From assembly GCA_021796385.1 (NCBI GenBank), contig JAJYXQ010000069.1:24378-70916 (forward strand): 46,539 nt of DNA. Reading direction: 5' to 3'. Each line of letters opens with the position of its first letter. The stretch's first letter is position 1. The notes below the pieces were generated by a model. The model made no database searches. It saw only the letters and a list, made by a program, of their open reading frames with translations, and was not told the origin of the DNA. Shown here piece after piece: positions 1-8,492 of this stretch. Source of the DNA: Thermoplasmata archaeon (GTDB taxonomy: Archaea > Thermoplasmatota > Thermoplasmata > Lutacidiplasmatales > UBA184). The translations under genes and the position numbers were made by a program.

Positions 1-205
1 CGAATCAACTGCCTACCCCGTTCGCTTAGCACAGGCTTGAGTATCTCGATGTTGGCGTTGGGTCGCCAAAGGGGGGGGTGGGGTCCGTGACCCTACCTCC
101 CTTTCTAACCATTCCGTACCTTCTCCGGCGAAGAAGACGGTGGGAGTATAGTCTAGCACAAGATTAAATAGGGAACGCCATCTTGCGAGTATCGCAGAGC
201 CCACT
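1..205. other. Upstream intergenic region with promoter of korA
   Basis: No gene recognised here. It holds a G-rich run at about 68-82 and, near its right end, the TATA-like box serving the ferredoxin oxidoreductase operon. Open frames that cross it on the minus strand look like shadows of korA. Confidence 0.5.
161..170 (+). promoter_or_regulatory. TATA-like box of korA
   Basis: The A/T-only core TTAAATA at 164-170 stands out in GC-rich surroundings and is centred about 40 nt before the korA ATG. With normal archaeal spacing (about 26 nt to the transcription start) it predicts a leader of roughly 10-14 nt. Confidence 0.55.
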
Positions 206-2065
206 ATGTCCGAAAGCGTTGTCGCCGCACATCCTGAGCACGCTTCACAAACGACCCCGTCCCAGCCTCCCGTTGCCCGGGTCCTCCGTGACCTTTCGGT
301 TCTCACGGGTGGTCAGGGGGGCGATGGTACACTTACGGTTTCCGATCTCCTTGCTCGGTACTTCCATGCGCAGGGAATGTACGTGTACAATTCCCGCAGC
401 GTCCTTTCCCGGATCCGGGGGGGATATGCCGCCGCATCGTCCCGGGCCTCGGTCGAACCCACCATGGCCCAGAAGGCGCTCCAAGATGTCATTGTGGCCT
501 TCCATCAAGACGCGATAACCTTTGGCGAGAAGACCCTTTCGGCCGACGGGTTCATTCTGGGAGACGAGAAGGTCGTGACCAACCCGGGCCAGAATACCGT
601 TCTCCTCCCTATCTCGATCACCGCCGCGAGCAAGCTGGGAAACCCGCTGTACAAGAACGTGATTGCCTTCGGGGCGCTTTCGGTACTGATGGGTATGGAC
701 CGTGAGGTCGCCCGCAAGGTTGTAGAACAACGGTTCGGTCGGCGCAGCGAGGAAGCCCGGGCCAAGAACCTCTCCGCCTTCGACATCGGCGTCGAGTTGG
801 CGGCGAAGAGCCCCGGCCCGAAACCCCGGTTCTCTGTCGAGCGGGGAACCGCCAAGGATCAGGTTCTTCTCACCGGGAACCAGGCCCTCGCGTACGGTTT
901 TGTCGTGGGTGGTGGACGCTTCTTCGCAGGATATCCGATCACCCCGGCGACCCCGGTCATGGAGACGTTGATGAAGATCCTACCCCAGTATCACGGGGTA
1001 GTACGACAAGCGGAAGATGAACTATCGGCCATCAACATGACGCTCGGCGCCGCCTATGCCGGAGCTCGGGCGATGACGGCCACCAGTGGCCCCGGCTTCT
1101 CGTTGATGACTGAAGCGCTCGGGCATGCGGGTGAAGCCGAGATCCCCGTGGTCATCACGGATTGCCAGAGGGTCGGTCCGAGCACAGGTGAACCCACAAG
1201 GAATGAGCAGAGCGATCTTTTCCACGCAGTTTTTGCATCCCATGGAGAGTTCCCCCGTTTCGTGCTCGCTCCGGGCTTCCCCCAAGATGCTTATGACATC
1301 GGTATCCAGGCTCTGAACCTTGCCGAGAAATGGCAATTGCCAATAATCCTCCTTTTGGACCAAGCCCTGGGGGAAAACATGCAGACGACCCCGCGCCTCA
1401 CCCTTAAGGGGGTCTCTGTCGACCGAGGCAAGCTGTTGAGCCAGGAAGCACTAGACGCCTTGGCGGCTTACAAACGCTACGAATTCACAAAGGACGGCGT
1501 CTCCCCCCGTACGATTCCCGGTATGAAGGGCGGGCAAAGCCAGGTGACAGGCAACGAGCACGACGAGTGGGGTCATGTCTCCGTCAACGTCGAGAACCGG
1601 AAGATGATGATGGCAAAGCGCATGACCCGACTGCGCCTAGCCAAACCTGACCTGCCTCCTCCTATCATCTGGGGGGATGAGAAGGCAAGGGTCGGCTTCA
1701 TCGGATTCGGGTGTACCTTCGGACCCATTCGCGAGGCGCAGGGCCTCCTCAAGCGCAAGGGGATCTCCAGCCGATTCTACCAAGCCCGTACCCTTTGGCC
1801 CGTCCCTATCGAGACACTTGCGCCTTTCCTGAGCAGTGTGGATGTTGTCTTCGTGGTAGAACACAACTTCATGGGCCAGTTCGCCCGACTTATCCGTAGC
1901 TTCGTGACCGCTCACAACATCGAGAGTATCGTGAAGTACGATGGCTCCTCTTTTGTGGCCGAAGAGATTGCGGGTCACGTGGAACAGATGATGAAGGAGC
2001 ACGCTTCGTACGTGCCGTCCAAAACCCCGATCGTTACTTACGAGAGTGAGGGAGGAGGTTTCTGA
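206..2065 (+). CDS. korA: 2-oxoacid:ferredoxin oxidoreductase, fused gamma-alpha subunit
   Basis: Larger subunit of the two-subunit enzyme that oxidatively decarboxylates 2-oxoacids such as 2-oxoglutarate to acyl-CoA, reducing ferredoxin in the cytoplasm. The 619 residues hold a gamma-type domain first (about 31-210, with GGQGGDG near residue 35), then the alpha domain from about 220. The alpha domain carries the YPITP signature at 243-247, which shapes the 2-oxoacid site, and the TSGPG stretch of the pyrimidine-binding part. The gamma-alpha fusion plus a separate beta gene matches the Sulfolobus/KorAB class, not four-subunit POR. The ATG at 206 has a TATA box at suitable distance. korB follows 2 nt after the stop. 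Substrate range (2-oxoglutarate versus broad) cannot be read from sequence. Confidence 0.93.
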   Translation: MSESVVAAHPEHASQTTPSQPPVARVLRDLSVLTGGQGGDGTLTVSDLLARYFHAQGMYVYNSRSVLSRIRGGYAAASSRASVEPTMAQKALQDVIVAFHQDAITFGEKTLSADGFILGDEKVVTNPGQNTVLLPISITAASKLGNPLYKNVIAFGALSVLMGMDREVARKVVEQRFGRRSEEARAKNLSAFDIGVELAAKSPGPKPRFSVERGTAKDQVLLTGNQALAYGFVVGGGRFFAGYPITPATPVMETLMKILPQYHGVVRQAEDELSAINMTLGAAYAGARAMTATSGPGFSLMTEALGHAGEAEIPVVITDCQRVGPSTGEPTRNEQSDLFHAVFASHGEFPRFVLAPGFPQDAYDIGIQALNLAEKWQLPIILLLDQALGENMQTTPRLTLKGVSVDRGKLLSQEALDALAAYKRYEFTKDGVSPRTIPGMKGGQSQVTGNEHDEWGHVSVNVENRKMMMAKRMTRLRLAKPDLPPPIIWGDEKARVGFIGFGCTFGPIREAQGLLKRKGISSRFYQARTLWPVPIETLAPFLSSVDVVFVVEHNFMGQFARLIRSFVTAHNIESIVKYDGSSFVAEEIAGHVEQMMKEHASYVPSKTPIVTYESEGGGF

Positions 2066-2067
2066 AC

Positions 2068-2940
2068 ATGGTCGAGCATGTGAAGCCCATCCAGCCCACT
2101 TGGTGCCCGGGCTGTGGAGACTTCGGAGTGATGGCCGCCGTGAAGAAGGGAGTACTCGAGCTCAAGATTCCATCGGAGAACCTCGTGCTCGTCGGAGGCA
2201 TCGGATGTTCGGGAGGGATCCACAATTTCATGGATGGCTATGGGTTCCATGCGTTGCACGGCCGGCTCTTGCCAACGGCCATCGGTGTCAAGCTGGCCAA
2301 CCCCAAGCTCACCGTGGTCGCTATAGGCGGGGACGGAGATGGCTATGCCATCGGAATGGGTCATTTTGTCCATGCCCTGAAGAAGAACACCTCCATCACC
2401 TACATCGTCATGAACAACGAGACCTATGGGTTGACAAAGGGCCAGGCCTCCCCCACCAGCCACGTGGGTTTCGAAGGGAATGTCGAGCCCCCCGTGGACG
2501 CCATCCTTACGGCACTTTCGATCCCTGCCGCGGCATTCATCGCCCGTGGATTTTCCGGCACCCCCAAGGAGGCGACCGCTCTCGTGACTGAAGCGCTCCG
2601 TTTCACCCAAGAGCGCAAGGGGTTTGCGTTCGTCGAGATATTGTCACCCTGTGTGACGTACAACGACACGTACGACCTCTGGAGGGAAAAGGTGGAAGAT
2701 GTGGGAAAGCGCCCGGGGTACGATAAGGCGGACCGGGGAAAGGCCTTCTCCACCGTGCTAGACGTCATGCACTCGGGCAAGATCCCGGTCGGGGAGATCT
2801 ACCGGACGCCCGATGACCAGCTGTATACCTCTCTCGACCGCACCTTGTTACCCAATCCCGCAGAAGCGCCGGCGACGGTCGACATCTCCGTTGCGGCCAA
2901 CTTGGCGCGCTATGAGAAAATGCTGGCTTCGCTCGAATAG
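2068..2940 (+). CDS. korB: 2-oxoacid:ferredoxin oxidoreductase, beta subunit
   Basis: Thiamine diphosphate-binding and iron-sulfur subunit partnering KorA. Visible features are WCPGCGDF with Cys13 and Cys16, GIGCSG with Cys47, and SPC at Cys195. Together they fit the four ligands of the single 4Fe-4S cluster in this family. The ThDP-Mg motif is GDGDG near residues 88-92, followed by NNETYGLTKGQ. Length 290 is typical. A strong Shine-Dalgarno (GGAGGAGGT, 2051-2059) ends 8 nt before the ATG, inside the end of korA, so the pair should be co-translated. The stop is TAG. tiaS follows directly. Confidence 0.94.
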   Translation: MVEHVKPIQPTWCPGCGDFGVMAAVKKGVLELKIPSENLVLVGGIGCSGGIHNFMDGYGFHALHGRLLPTAIGVKLANPKLTVVAIGGDGDGYAIGMGHFVHALKKNTSITYIVMNNETYGLTKGQASPTSHVGFEGNVEPPVDAILTALSIPAAAFIARGFSGTPKEATALVTEALRFTQERKGFAFVEILSPCVTYNDTYDLWREKVEDVGKRPGYDKADRGKAFSTVLDVMHSGKIPVGEIYRTPDDQLYTSLDRTLLPNPAEAPATVDISVAANLARYEKMLASLE

Positions 2941-2946
2941 GAAGGT

Positions 2947-4323
2947 TTGTGGCTCGGGCTGGATGACACGGATTCCCCCTCGGGCGGCTGCACCACTTGG
3001 GTCCTGACCGAGGTCATCCGGGAGGTCGGATCTCTCGGCCTCGACATCCAAGGGTACCCTCGACTGGTCCGGCTCAATCCGAACGTCCCTTTCAAGACGC
3101 GGGGCAATGCCGCTCTCGCCGTTCGTGTTGTTCACGGTAGAGGAACTCGGACATGTGTAGGGAATATCCATGGCCAATCGTTGTGGATGTACGCGAAGGG
3201 GGACTCGCTATCGGAACATGAGAGGGATCAGGTCATCGATCGGACTCTGGGCGTGTTGCAAAGAGAGGCTCGTTGGGGGGAGGAGGGAACCGACCCTGCG
3301 CTCGCCTACGCATCCGATAGGGTCCCTGAGGAATTGTATTGGGCCTCCGTACGGAAACGGGTCCCACCCAACCGCGCTATAGAGATGCTCTCCCGAGTCC
3401 GTGGGAGCGGGTTCGTCGCCTACGGGAGTGGGCAGGGCATCGTCGGCGCCGCCGCCGCCATCTCTTGGCCCGCCCGGAGGAAGACTTGGGAGGTCATTGC
3501 GTATCGCCCCCGGGACCGCTGGGGCTCAGATCGTTCCGTAGATGCCCGATCTGTTCAGGCGATGTCGTTGAAGTACCGGGAGACATTCCTCTCCTGGGAT
3601 CCTGCCGAACGTCGCCTTTTGGTGACCCCACATACCCCGTGCCCTATCCTCTTTGGAGTCCGGGGGCGGAAGCCGGGGCGTTTGTTGCGGGCCGCTCGGG
3701 AAATCTGCTCCGAGAAAGTGGAACGTCAGGTCCTTTTCGAGACCAATCAGGGAACAGGTGACCATGTGTATCTTTCCCGGGTGTCTGAGGTCGAGTTGGG
3801 CACATCGCCTGCCCTTTCTGGGAGAGTGGCCTCTCCCCCTCGGGTCCTTCGGGGGGGTCACGTCAGTTTCGGCCTGTCGGATGGCTCTGGTGAAATGCCC
3901 TGCATCGCCTTCGAACCTGGAAAAGCGCTTGTGCGCGTGGTACGACGTTTAGCGGTCGACGATCTCATCACGGTCTGGGGAAGTGTGGCGTGGGACCCCC
4001 CTCTGCGCAGTCTTCGCTTGGAGGGTATGGAGGTACTTCGACTCGCTCCACGCCTCCGGCATTTACAGAATCCCAGATGCTCCCCATGCGGGATCTCGAC
4101 CCACTCTTTGGGGAAAGGAAAGGGCTACCGTTGCGACCGCTGCCGCCGTACGTATCCACCCGAGGCTGCGAAAGCCGTGTTGGTTGATGCCTCCGACATT
4201 CTCGGCGTCCACCTCCCAACGGAATCTGCCCGTCGGCACCTTTCCCCCCTACCGGGAGCTGCGGCTTTCGCACGGACCATCCTACGCCCATCTCGGAGAC
4301 CTTCTCGGGCCTCCTGCCCCTGA
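2947..4323 (+). CDS. tiaS: tRNA(Ile2) 2-agmatinylcytidine synthetase TiaS
   Basis: Archaeal enzyme that attaches agmatine to C34 of the CAU anticodon of tRNA-Ile2 so that it reads AUA. The N-terminus opens GLDDTDSPSGG, the family's hallmark kinase-like motif (DDTD at about 6-9). A nucleic-acid-binding OB-like region lies near 280-365, and a C-terminal zinc ribbon has Cys378, Cys381, Cys396 and Cys399. At 458 residues it is slightly longer than usual (about 420). The start is TTG at 2947, only 6 nt after the korB stop; no ATG fits the family N-terminus. The tail after the zinc ribbon is basic and poorly conserved, so a late frameshift is possible. It probably shares the korA promoter. Confidence 0.88.
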   Translation: MWLGLDDTDSPSGGCTTWVLTEVIREVGSLGLDIQGYPRLVRLNPNVPFKTRGNAALAVRVVHGRGTRTCVGNIHGQSLWMYAKGDSLSEHERDQVIDRTLGVLQREARWGEEGTDPALAYASDRVPEELYWASVRKRVPPNRAIEMLSRVRGSGFVAYGSGQGIVGAAAAISWPARRKTWEVIAYRPRDRWGSDRSVDARSVQAMSLKYRETFLSWDPAERRLLVTPHTPCPILFGVRGRKPGRLLRAAREICSEKVERQVLFETNQGTGDHVYLSRVSEVELGTSPALSGRVASPPRVLRGGHVSFGLSDGSGEMPCIAFEPGKALVRVVRRLAVDDLITVWGSVAWDPPLRSLRLEGMEVLRLAPRLRHLQNPRCSPCGISTHSLGKGKGYRCDRCRRTYPPEAAKAVLVDASDILGVHLPTESARRHLSPLPGAAAFARTILRPSRRPSRASCP

Positions 4324-5055
4324 CAATTTCTACGACCGCCAGCACGCCATTTCAACGGGGGGGCAAGGCGCCTCGACTTCGGGTCAGAAGATTCCGGGCG
4401 TGTTGTGGGAGTGAGGCCTGCGATGAATCCACTCAAACAGTGTCGTCTCTAGCAAATCAGGAACTAGGAATGCCTTTGGCAGTTTCACGGATTCCGCTCC
4501 CTGTGAAACAGCACAGGGAACCGCGCATGGATGCAGGTTAGTTGGAGAGGATGCCTGTCGGCGCGGGGTCCAGTGCCTGTCACTGACGCGGTTGTAGAAC
4601 CTCTAGTAAGGCTCGACAGGGTCTTTGGGTAGGTGGTCCAAGTTACCCTCTCGCAAACCCCGACAACACCTCCCGCAGTTCTTCCCAAGGGTAAGACAGG
4701 GAAGCTTGAATGCCCGAGTACCAAGAGCAGAGTTACATCCCCACAACCTCCTGATTCTAATCGTATCGTCCCCATCGAGAAATGGTGCAACGTTGCGAAG
4801 CCCCTCCACCTTGAGTTCCAACAAAGTGTCCCCGCACTATCCCACGAGTTCGAGAGATTCCAGGGTGTCATCAGATAGGCCCCATTCCAGATTCGAGGAC
4901 CGTCCGATCTGCCGACACGGTGTCCCGAGCTCAAGTCCACCGTGGACCCTTCCCATCCAGGGGGGGGCGTCCGGCAAAGAAGAGTTGTAAAAGCTCAGCT
5001 CTCTGGCCCGCCGGGGTAAAAAAACCCGTAGGCTATATTCAAATCGGTTGGCGCA
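4324..5055. other. Gene-poor region with hairpins and possible insertion-sequence debris
   Basis: About 730 nt without a convincing gene. Frames are short and change often. One plus-frame stretch ending at about 4632 (codons spelling GPVPVTDAVVEPLV) is reminiscent of the variable tail after the zinc finger of TnpB-type transposases, but this is weak. Two mutually exclusive hairpins occur at 4482-4519. Together with the TnpB-like N-terminus just downstream, I read the region as decayed IS200/IS605 material. Confidence 0.35.
4482..4519 (+). repeat. Two overlapping, mutually exclusive hairpins
   Basis: GTTTCAC (4482-4488) is perfectly complementary to GTGAAAC (4503-4509). The overlapping TCCCTGTG (4498-4505) is complementary to CACAGGGA (4512-4519) across a 6-nt loop. 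Only one can form at a time. They may be ends of a dead IS200/605 element, which uses terminal hairpins, or simply local repeats. Confidence 0.4.
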
Positions 5056-5346
5056 ATGGCGCATCTCTCCTTCCAGTTCCGGGCATATCCTCTCTGTGAA
5101 CAACTCCCCATCCTCGACCGGTGGCTAACCGACCTTGATTCCCTCTGGAACCACGCTGTCGAGGTCCGCACCGATGCATGGCAGAAGGAACGGTGGGTCG
5201 AAGGGCCTACCAGCGTCGGCGCGCGGACTCCAAGAACCGTGAATCAACGACCGGTCCAGAAGCCATTGAGCCAACCACTTACGGGGTTGGGCCAGGGTGC
5301 TGAGTTCTTACGAAGAGTTATAGTCTGCATGCCCTCATCTGAGTGA
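5031..5346 (+). pseudogene. TnpB/OrfB-like transposase, N-terminal fragment
   Basis: Starting at ATG 5056, the first ~45 residues read FRAYPLCEQ, then LDSLWNHAVEVRTDAW. This is the pattern of the N-terminal helix-turn-helix segment of IS605-family TnpB proteins (RxYPTxEQ followed by a W-N-xAL/V-xxR region). After about residue 45 the similarity is lost; a shifted frame (AYQRRRADSKNRE) looks like its continuation, so a frameshift is likely. The rest of the protein (RuvC motifs, zinc finger) is absent downstream. An AT-rich TATA-like sequence (5031-5043) precedes the ATG. I infer a degraded copy; TnpB identity rests only on this short segment. Confidence 0.5.
5314..5324 (+). promoter_or_regulatory. 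TATA-like box for the DUF835 gene
   Basis: GAGTTATAGTC is centred about 32 nt before ATG 5352. It lies within the tail of the TnpB-like fragment, so the downstream gene may be transcribed from promoter sequence shared with insertion-sequence remains. Confidence 0.4.
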
Positions 5347-5351
5347 GAAGA

Positions 5352-7238
5352 ATGAAAGGGGAACGAAAATGCCCCGTGTGCGATACTCCGGTACCGGAGG
5401 AAGCGTTGGAGTGCCCTTCGTGCGGCCTCCCCAAGGAACTGTGGCCGGATCAGCCGGTCATCGAGACCGCTCCGGCTCCCGTGGCCCCACCACCGGTGTC
5501 CACCGCTCCCGCGGTCGCCGAAGCCCCGTCCTCCGGACCAGGACCAGCTGCGCCTTCACCTGCAGTGGAGAAGGCGACGCCCGAGACCTCTTTGCCGAAA
5601 GCCGTTGAACCTTCGATCCCGTCGGAGGCGCCCCCCAGCGAAACGCCCCCTACCCCCTCACCGGCGGAGTCTCCGGAGACGGTGCCCCCTCCGGACACGA
5701 AGAAAAGCCCTATACCTGAACCCCGGGACTTGGAACCCGAGCCGGAGCCCGCACCGTCCCCCGCTTCTCCGGAAGCACCCGCACCTCCGGTCGTGATACC
5801 GCCTGTTTCACCCGTTCAGTCCCCCTCAGAGCTTCCGCTCTCCTCGGAAGCGGCCGAGCCCCGCAACGAAGCCGTATCGGCCCCGGCCGAGATAGAGGAG
5901 TCCGATCCGGACATCATCTTCGCCAAGCTGGCTCAAGCGAACAAGCGCCTGGTGGAACTCGCCGTCCACCATTCGGTCGACGTTCGCACTTCGGCCATGA
6001 TGCTCAAGCGCGCGGCCAATTTTTGGAAGCTCAGTGAAAAGGAAGAGGCCATTGTCGAGATGCGATCGGCGGAATCCGAGCTCGCCGACTCCATTCAGCG
6101 GAAGGCGGTCGAGGTGCTTGCGGGCGCCGTGAGGAACGTGGAGAACATGGGTCCCTTTGCTTCCCCTCAAATGCGGGAGGACCTCGAAAGCATGTCCCGC
6201 CACCTTGCCCATCGGGACCTCGAGAGCTTCTTCCAAAGTTTCACAGCGTTGGAGCGGGCCACGGCCGAGCAGGAAAAGCAGTTGTCCAGCTTGGGGCCTA
6301 TGGTCAATACGCTTAACCTCCTGGAGACTGGCATTATCGCACTGGGAAACGACTCGTTTCACGCCCGCCCTTCCATTGAGAAGGCGTTCGGTTACGTGGA
6401 GAAGGGTCGGCGGAAAGAAGGGGAGGCTGTCCTCGCGATGGCCGTCACCCAAGCCATCGAAGTTCTCCAACCCCTCATCGAACGTCGAATCGTCGAGATA
6501 AGCAACCGCCTCAAGACCGCCCATGCTCGAGGAATGGATGTCCGGGCGCCCGCGGTCCTGGTAAAGCAGATCACCATGGCCCTGCGTGCCCGCCGGTTCA
6601 CTCAGGTGCTCCAGTTGTTCGAGCGGGTCGACACCATCTTCCCCGAGTCTCTGACCAATGACCCGCCAACGAGGAACGCACCCGGGACGCCTCAGAGGTC
6701 AAAGGGCCGCGCCAAGTCGACCATCTCGAGTTCATCCTCGGTGGATCCTGCCCAGCCCGCACCGGGGCCCCTCCCGGTGGACCTCCGGGCAGGAAGGTCG
6801 TACTTGTTCCTGGACGCGCGACCGTCCCGTGCCATCGAAGCCTTCAATAAGGTCAAGGGGGACCGACTCGGGCTTTTCCTCACTTCGACCTTCCCGGTCA
6901 AGCTTCGAGAAGATTATCGGATCCCTGGAGGGAATGTCGTGTGGATCTCCGAATCCTCGGGATGGAAGGAAACCCTGAATCCTCGTTTGCTCGATCATGA
7001 GATCACGGCGCGCGTGCTCCACTTCATGGAGGACCAAGATGCCGCCGTGGTGTTGATAGACGGCCTGGGTGACCTTGTGACGTCGAACGGGCTCGATCGC
7101 ACCATCAAGTTCCTGAAGAAGATCATGGATGCCGCCTCGAGCCACCGGATTGTCCTGATCTCGACCCTTTCGCCGGGTTCCGTCGAAGATTCGAGTACGG
7201 CCCGCTTGAAGGGTCTCTTTGACCAAGTGAGCGGGTAG
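5352..7238 (+). CDS. Zinc-ribbon, proline-rich linker and DUF835-domain protein
   Basis: A 628-residue soluble protein of unknown function. Order of parts: a CPVC...CPSC zinc ribbon (about residues 7-24); a long Pro/Glu/Ala-rich disordered linker (about 30-175); a helical, probably coiled-coil middle (about 180-420) with repeated KxxxxAxxxLxL-type segments; a second short low-complexity stretch; then a C-terminal domain (about 470-625) with the DUF835 pattern (SYLF, GLFLTSTFPVKLRE, VVLIDGLGDLVTSNG). In other archaea DUF835 accompanies sensor or signalling modules and resembles a RecA/KaiC-like fold without clear nucleotide-binding loops. GTG 5343 is an alternative start, but ATG 5352 fits the TATA spacing better. 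No partner gene is adjacent, so the role is open. Confidence 0.75.
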   Translation: MKGERKCPVCDTPVPEEALECPSCGLPKELWPDQPVIETAPAPVAPPPVSTAPAVAEAPSSGPGPAAPSPAVEKATPETSLPKAVEPSIPSEAPPSETPPTPSPAESPETVPPPDTKKSPIPEPRDLEPEPEPAPSPASPEAPAPPVVIPPVSPVQSPSELPLSSEAAEPRNEAVSAPAEIEESDPDIIFAKLAQANKRLVELAVHHSVDVRTSAMMLKRAANFWKLSEKEEAIVEMRSAESELADSIQRKAVEVLAGAVRNVENMGPFASPQMREDLESMSRHLAHRDLESFFQSFTALERATAEQEKQLSSLGPMVNTLNLLETGIIALGNDSFHARPSIEKAFGYVEKGRRKEGEAVLAMAVTQAIEVLQPLIERRIVEISNRLKTAHARGMDVRAPAVLVKQITMALRARRFTQVLQLFERVDTIFPESLTNDPPTRNAPGTPQRSKGRAKSTISSSSSVDPAQPAPGPLPVDLRAGRSYLFLDARPSRAIEAFNKVKGDRLGLFLTSTFPVKLREDYRIPGGNVVWISESSGWKETLNPRLLDHEITARVLHFMEDQDAAVVLIDGLGDLVTSNGLDRTIKFLKKIMDAASSHRIVLISTLSPGSVEDSSTARLKGLFDQVSG

Positions 7239-7241
7239 GGT

Positions 7242-7263
7242 AAGGGGGGGAGTTCCCCCCCTT
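7242..7263. terminator. Hairpin between convergent genes, likely bidirectional terminator
   Basis: AAGGGGGGG (7242-7250) and CCCCCCCTT (7255-7263) form a perfect 9-bp stem with an AGTT loop. It sits between the stop of the DUF835 gene and the stop of the P1 gene, the only space separating two convergent transcription units. Archaeal termination usually relies on T-tracts, so the function is inferred from position and symmetry. Confidence 0.5.
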
Positions 7264-7284
7264 GGGTTGGCCTCTTGGTGCGGT

Positions 7285-7593
7285 CTATCCGAAGAGGGCG
7301 GAGAGACCTTGGGACGCCTCTTCTTCCGAGACCCCCTTCTCCTCCTTCTTCTCTTCCTTCTTTTCCGCCGGGGCTCCGGCGGCCGGCCCGGCGGACGCTG
7401 CGACAGCCACCGGGGCAGCCTCAGCCTTCGCGAGCACTTCGGCGATGTTTACTCCTTCCAGGGAAGCTACCAAGGCCTTGACCTGGGTCGCGTCCGGTTG
7501 TGCTCCGGCGGCCGTGACCACGGCGGTGATTCCCTTCTCATCGATGCTCTTTCCTGCCGCATGCAACAGCATGGCTCCGTAGACGTACTGCAT
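7285..7593 (-). CDS. rpl12: Large-subunit ribosomal protein P1 (archaeal L12)
   Basis: Acidic stalk protein that binds as dimers to L10/P0 and recruits translation factors to the ribosome. The 102 residues show the [16 protein letters not shown]-terminal dimerisation/binding domain, an Ala/Gly/Pro hinge (about 62-75), a charged [10 protein letters not shown] stretch, and the terminal GLSALFG factor-binding tail. It is the last gene of the L1-L10-P1 operon, 13 nt after the L10 stop. Confidence 0.95.
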   Translation of the reverse strand: MQYVYGAMLLHAAGKSIDEKGITAVVTAAGAQPDATQVKALVASLEGVNIAEVLAKAEAAPVAVAASAGPAAGAPAEKKEEKKEEKGVSEEEASQGLSALFG

Positions 7594-7606
7594 TTTCGTT
7601 ACCTCC

Positions 7607-8491
7607 TCACTTAGCTAGTCCCTTTAAAGCGTTTGCTTCCCGGACGGCCCGGCCGAGCAGGGAAGCAATCGTATCAGCGGATATGAAACCAGCGTGGAGG
7701 GCTAAGCCCCGAGCTTGCCGGAACGAGCGCGAGATGAGCAGGGGGAGCGTCTCGGGTGTGATGAACCCTGCCGCCAACGCGAGCTCTTGGGCCTGAATAC
7801 GGGCCCGGGCGAGGTTCCCGAGCATGGCATCGAAGTCCACGGAGAGCACGTCGCTCCCGTACAGCGTCTCTTCTTCGACCGCAGCCCGGAGCATGAGACC
7901 GACCTCGATCGGTTTGATGTCGAGTCGCCCGAGCATCTGGGCTACTTCCCGGCTGATGGGTTCCCCCTTTTTCACTACGACCGTGTCCTTCTTGATGACG
8001 ACAGCTCCCTTTTCGATGGCGGCCGGGAACCCGGCGTGTTGGAGCTCGGCCACGATGGGGCCGGGCTTGAAGGGGGTATTCCCTGCATGCACCATGATGT
8101 CTTCCGGTGCGATCTCACCACCGCGGGGGGCGACCTTGTTGCGGGTCTTCTTGAGTTCCCGAAATAGGACGAACGGGTTGGAATCGGATATGAGGACGGC
8201 TGTCTGGTCCGTCACGAGCGGAATGAGTTCCGCAAGCTTGGGACTTGAGCCCGTCGCCCGCTCCAAGGCATGGATAATCTGGCTGTTGGGTGCAACATGG
8301 AAGATGTGCCCACGGTCCCTGAGACCTTTCCGCATCATCTGAAGGTTAGCGGCTGGCACACCACGGAAGGCGACGAGCGAGACCACTTTCTTCTTCAGCA
8401 TCTCCTGGCTGAGCGATTCCGCTTGGCGCACACGAGTTTGCTTCGCCTCGGAGACATGCGGAACGGGTGGGGAGGGACTCGCAGCGCTCAT
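7607..8491 (-). CDS. rpl10: Large-subunit ribosomal protein L10 (P0)
   Basis: Base of the ribosomal stalk; binds 23S rRNA through its N-terminal domain and P1 dimers through C-terminal helices. The 294-residue protein shows the rRNA-binding domain (about 15-115), the archaeal/eukaryotic insertion (about 115-195) and two similar amphipathic spine helices near the end ([17 protein letters not shown] and [17 protein letters not shown]). It ends at ALKGLAK without the Lys/Glu-rich, LFG-ending tail that archaeal P0 normally shares with P1. Unless a frameshift lies at the end, the tail has been lost. It starts 1 nt after the L1 stop. Confidence 0.93.
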   Translation of the reverse strand: MSAASPSPPVPHVSEAKQTRVRQAESLSQEMLKKKVVSLVAFRGVPAANLQMMRKGLRDRGHIFHVAPNSQIIHALERATGSSPKLAELIPLVTDQTAVLISDSNPFVLFRELKKTRNKVAPRGGEIAPEDIMVHAGNTPFKPGPIVAELQHAGFPAAIEKGAVVIKKDTVVVKKGEPISREVAQMLGRLDIKPIEVGLMLRAAVEEETLYGSDVLSVDFDAMLGNLARARIQAQELALAAGFITPETLPLLISRSFRQARGLALHAGFISADTIASLLGRAVREANALKGLAK

Positions 8492-8492
8492 C

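Noticed and set aside
68-82. Possible G-quadruplex
   Set aside because: Only one long G run and one G4 tract; G runs are common in this GC-rich sequence.
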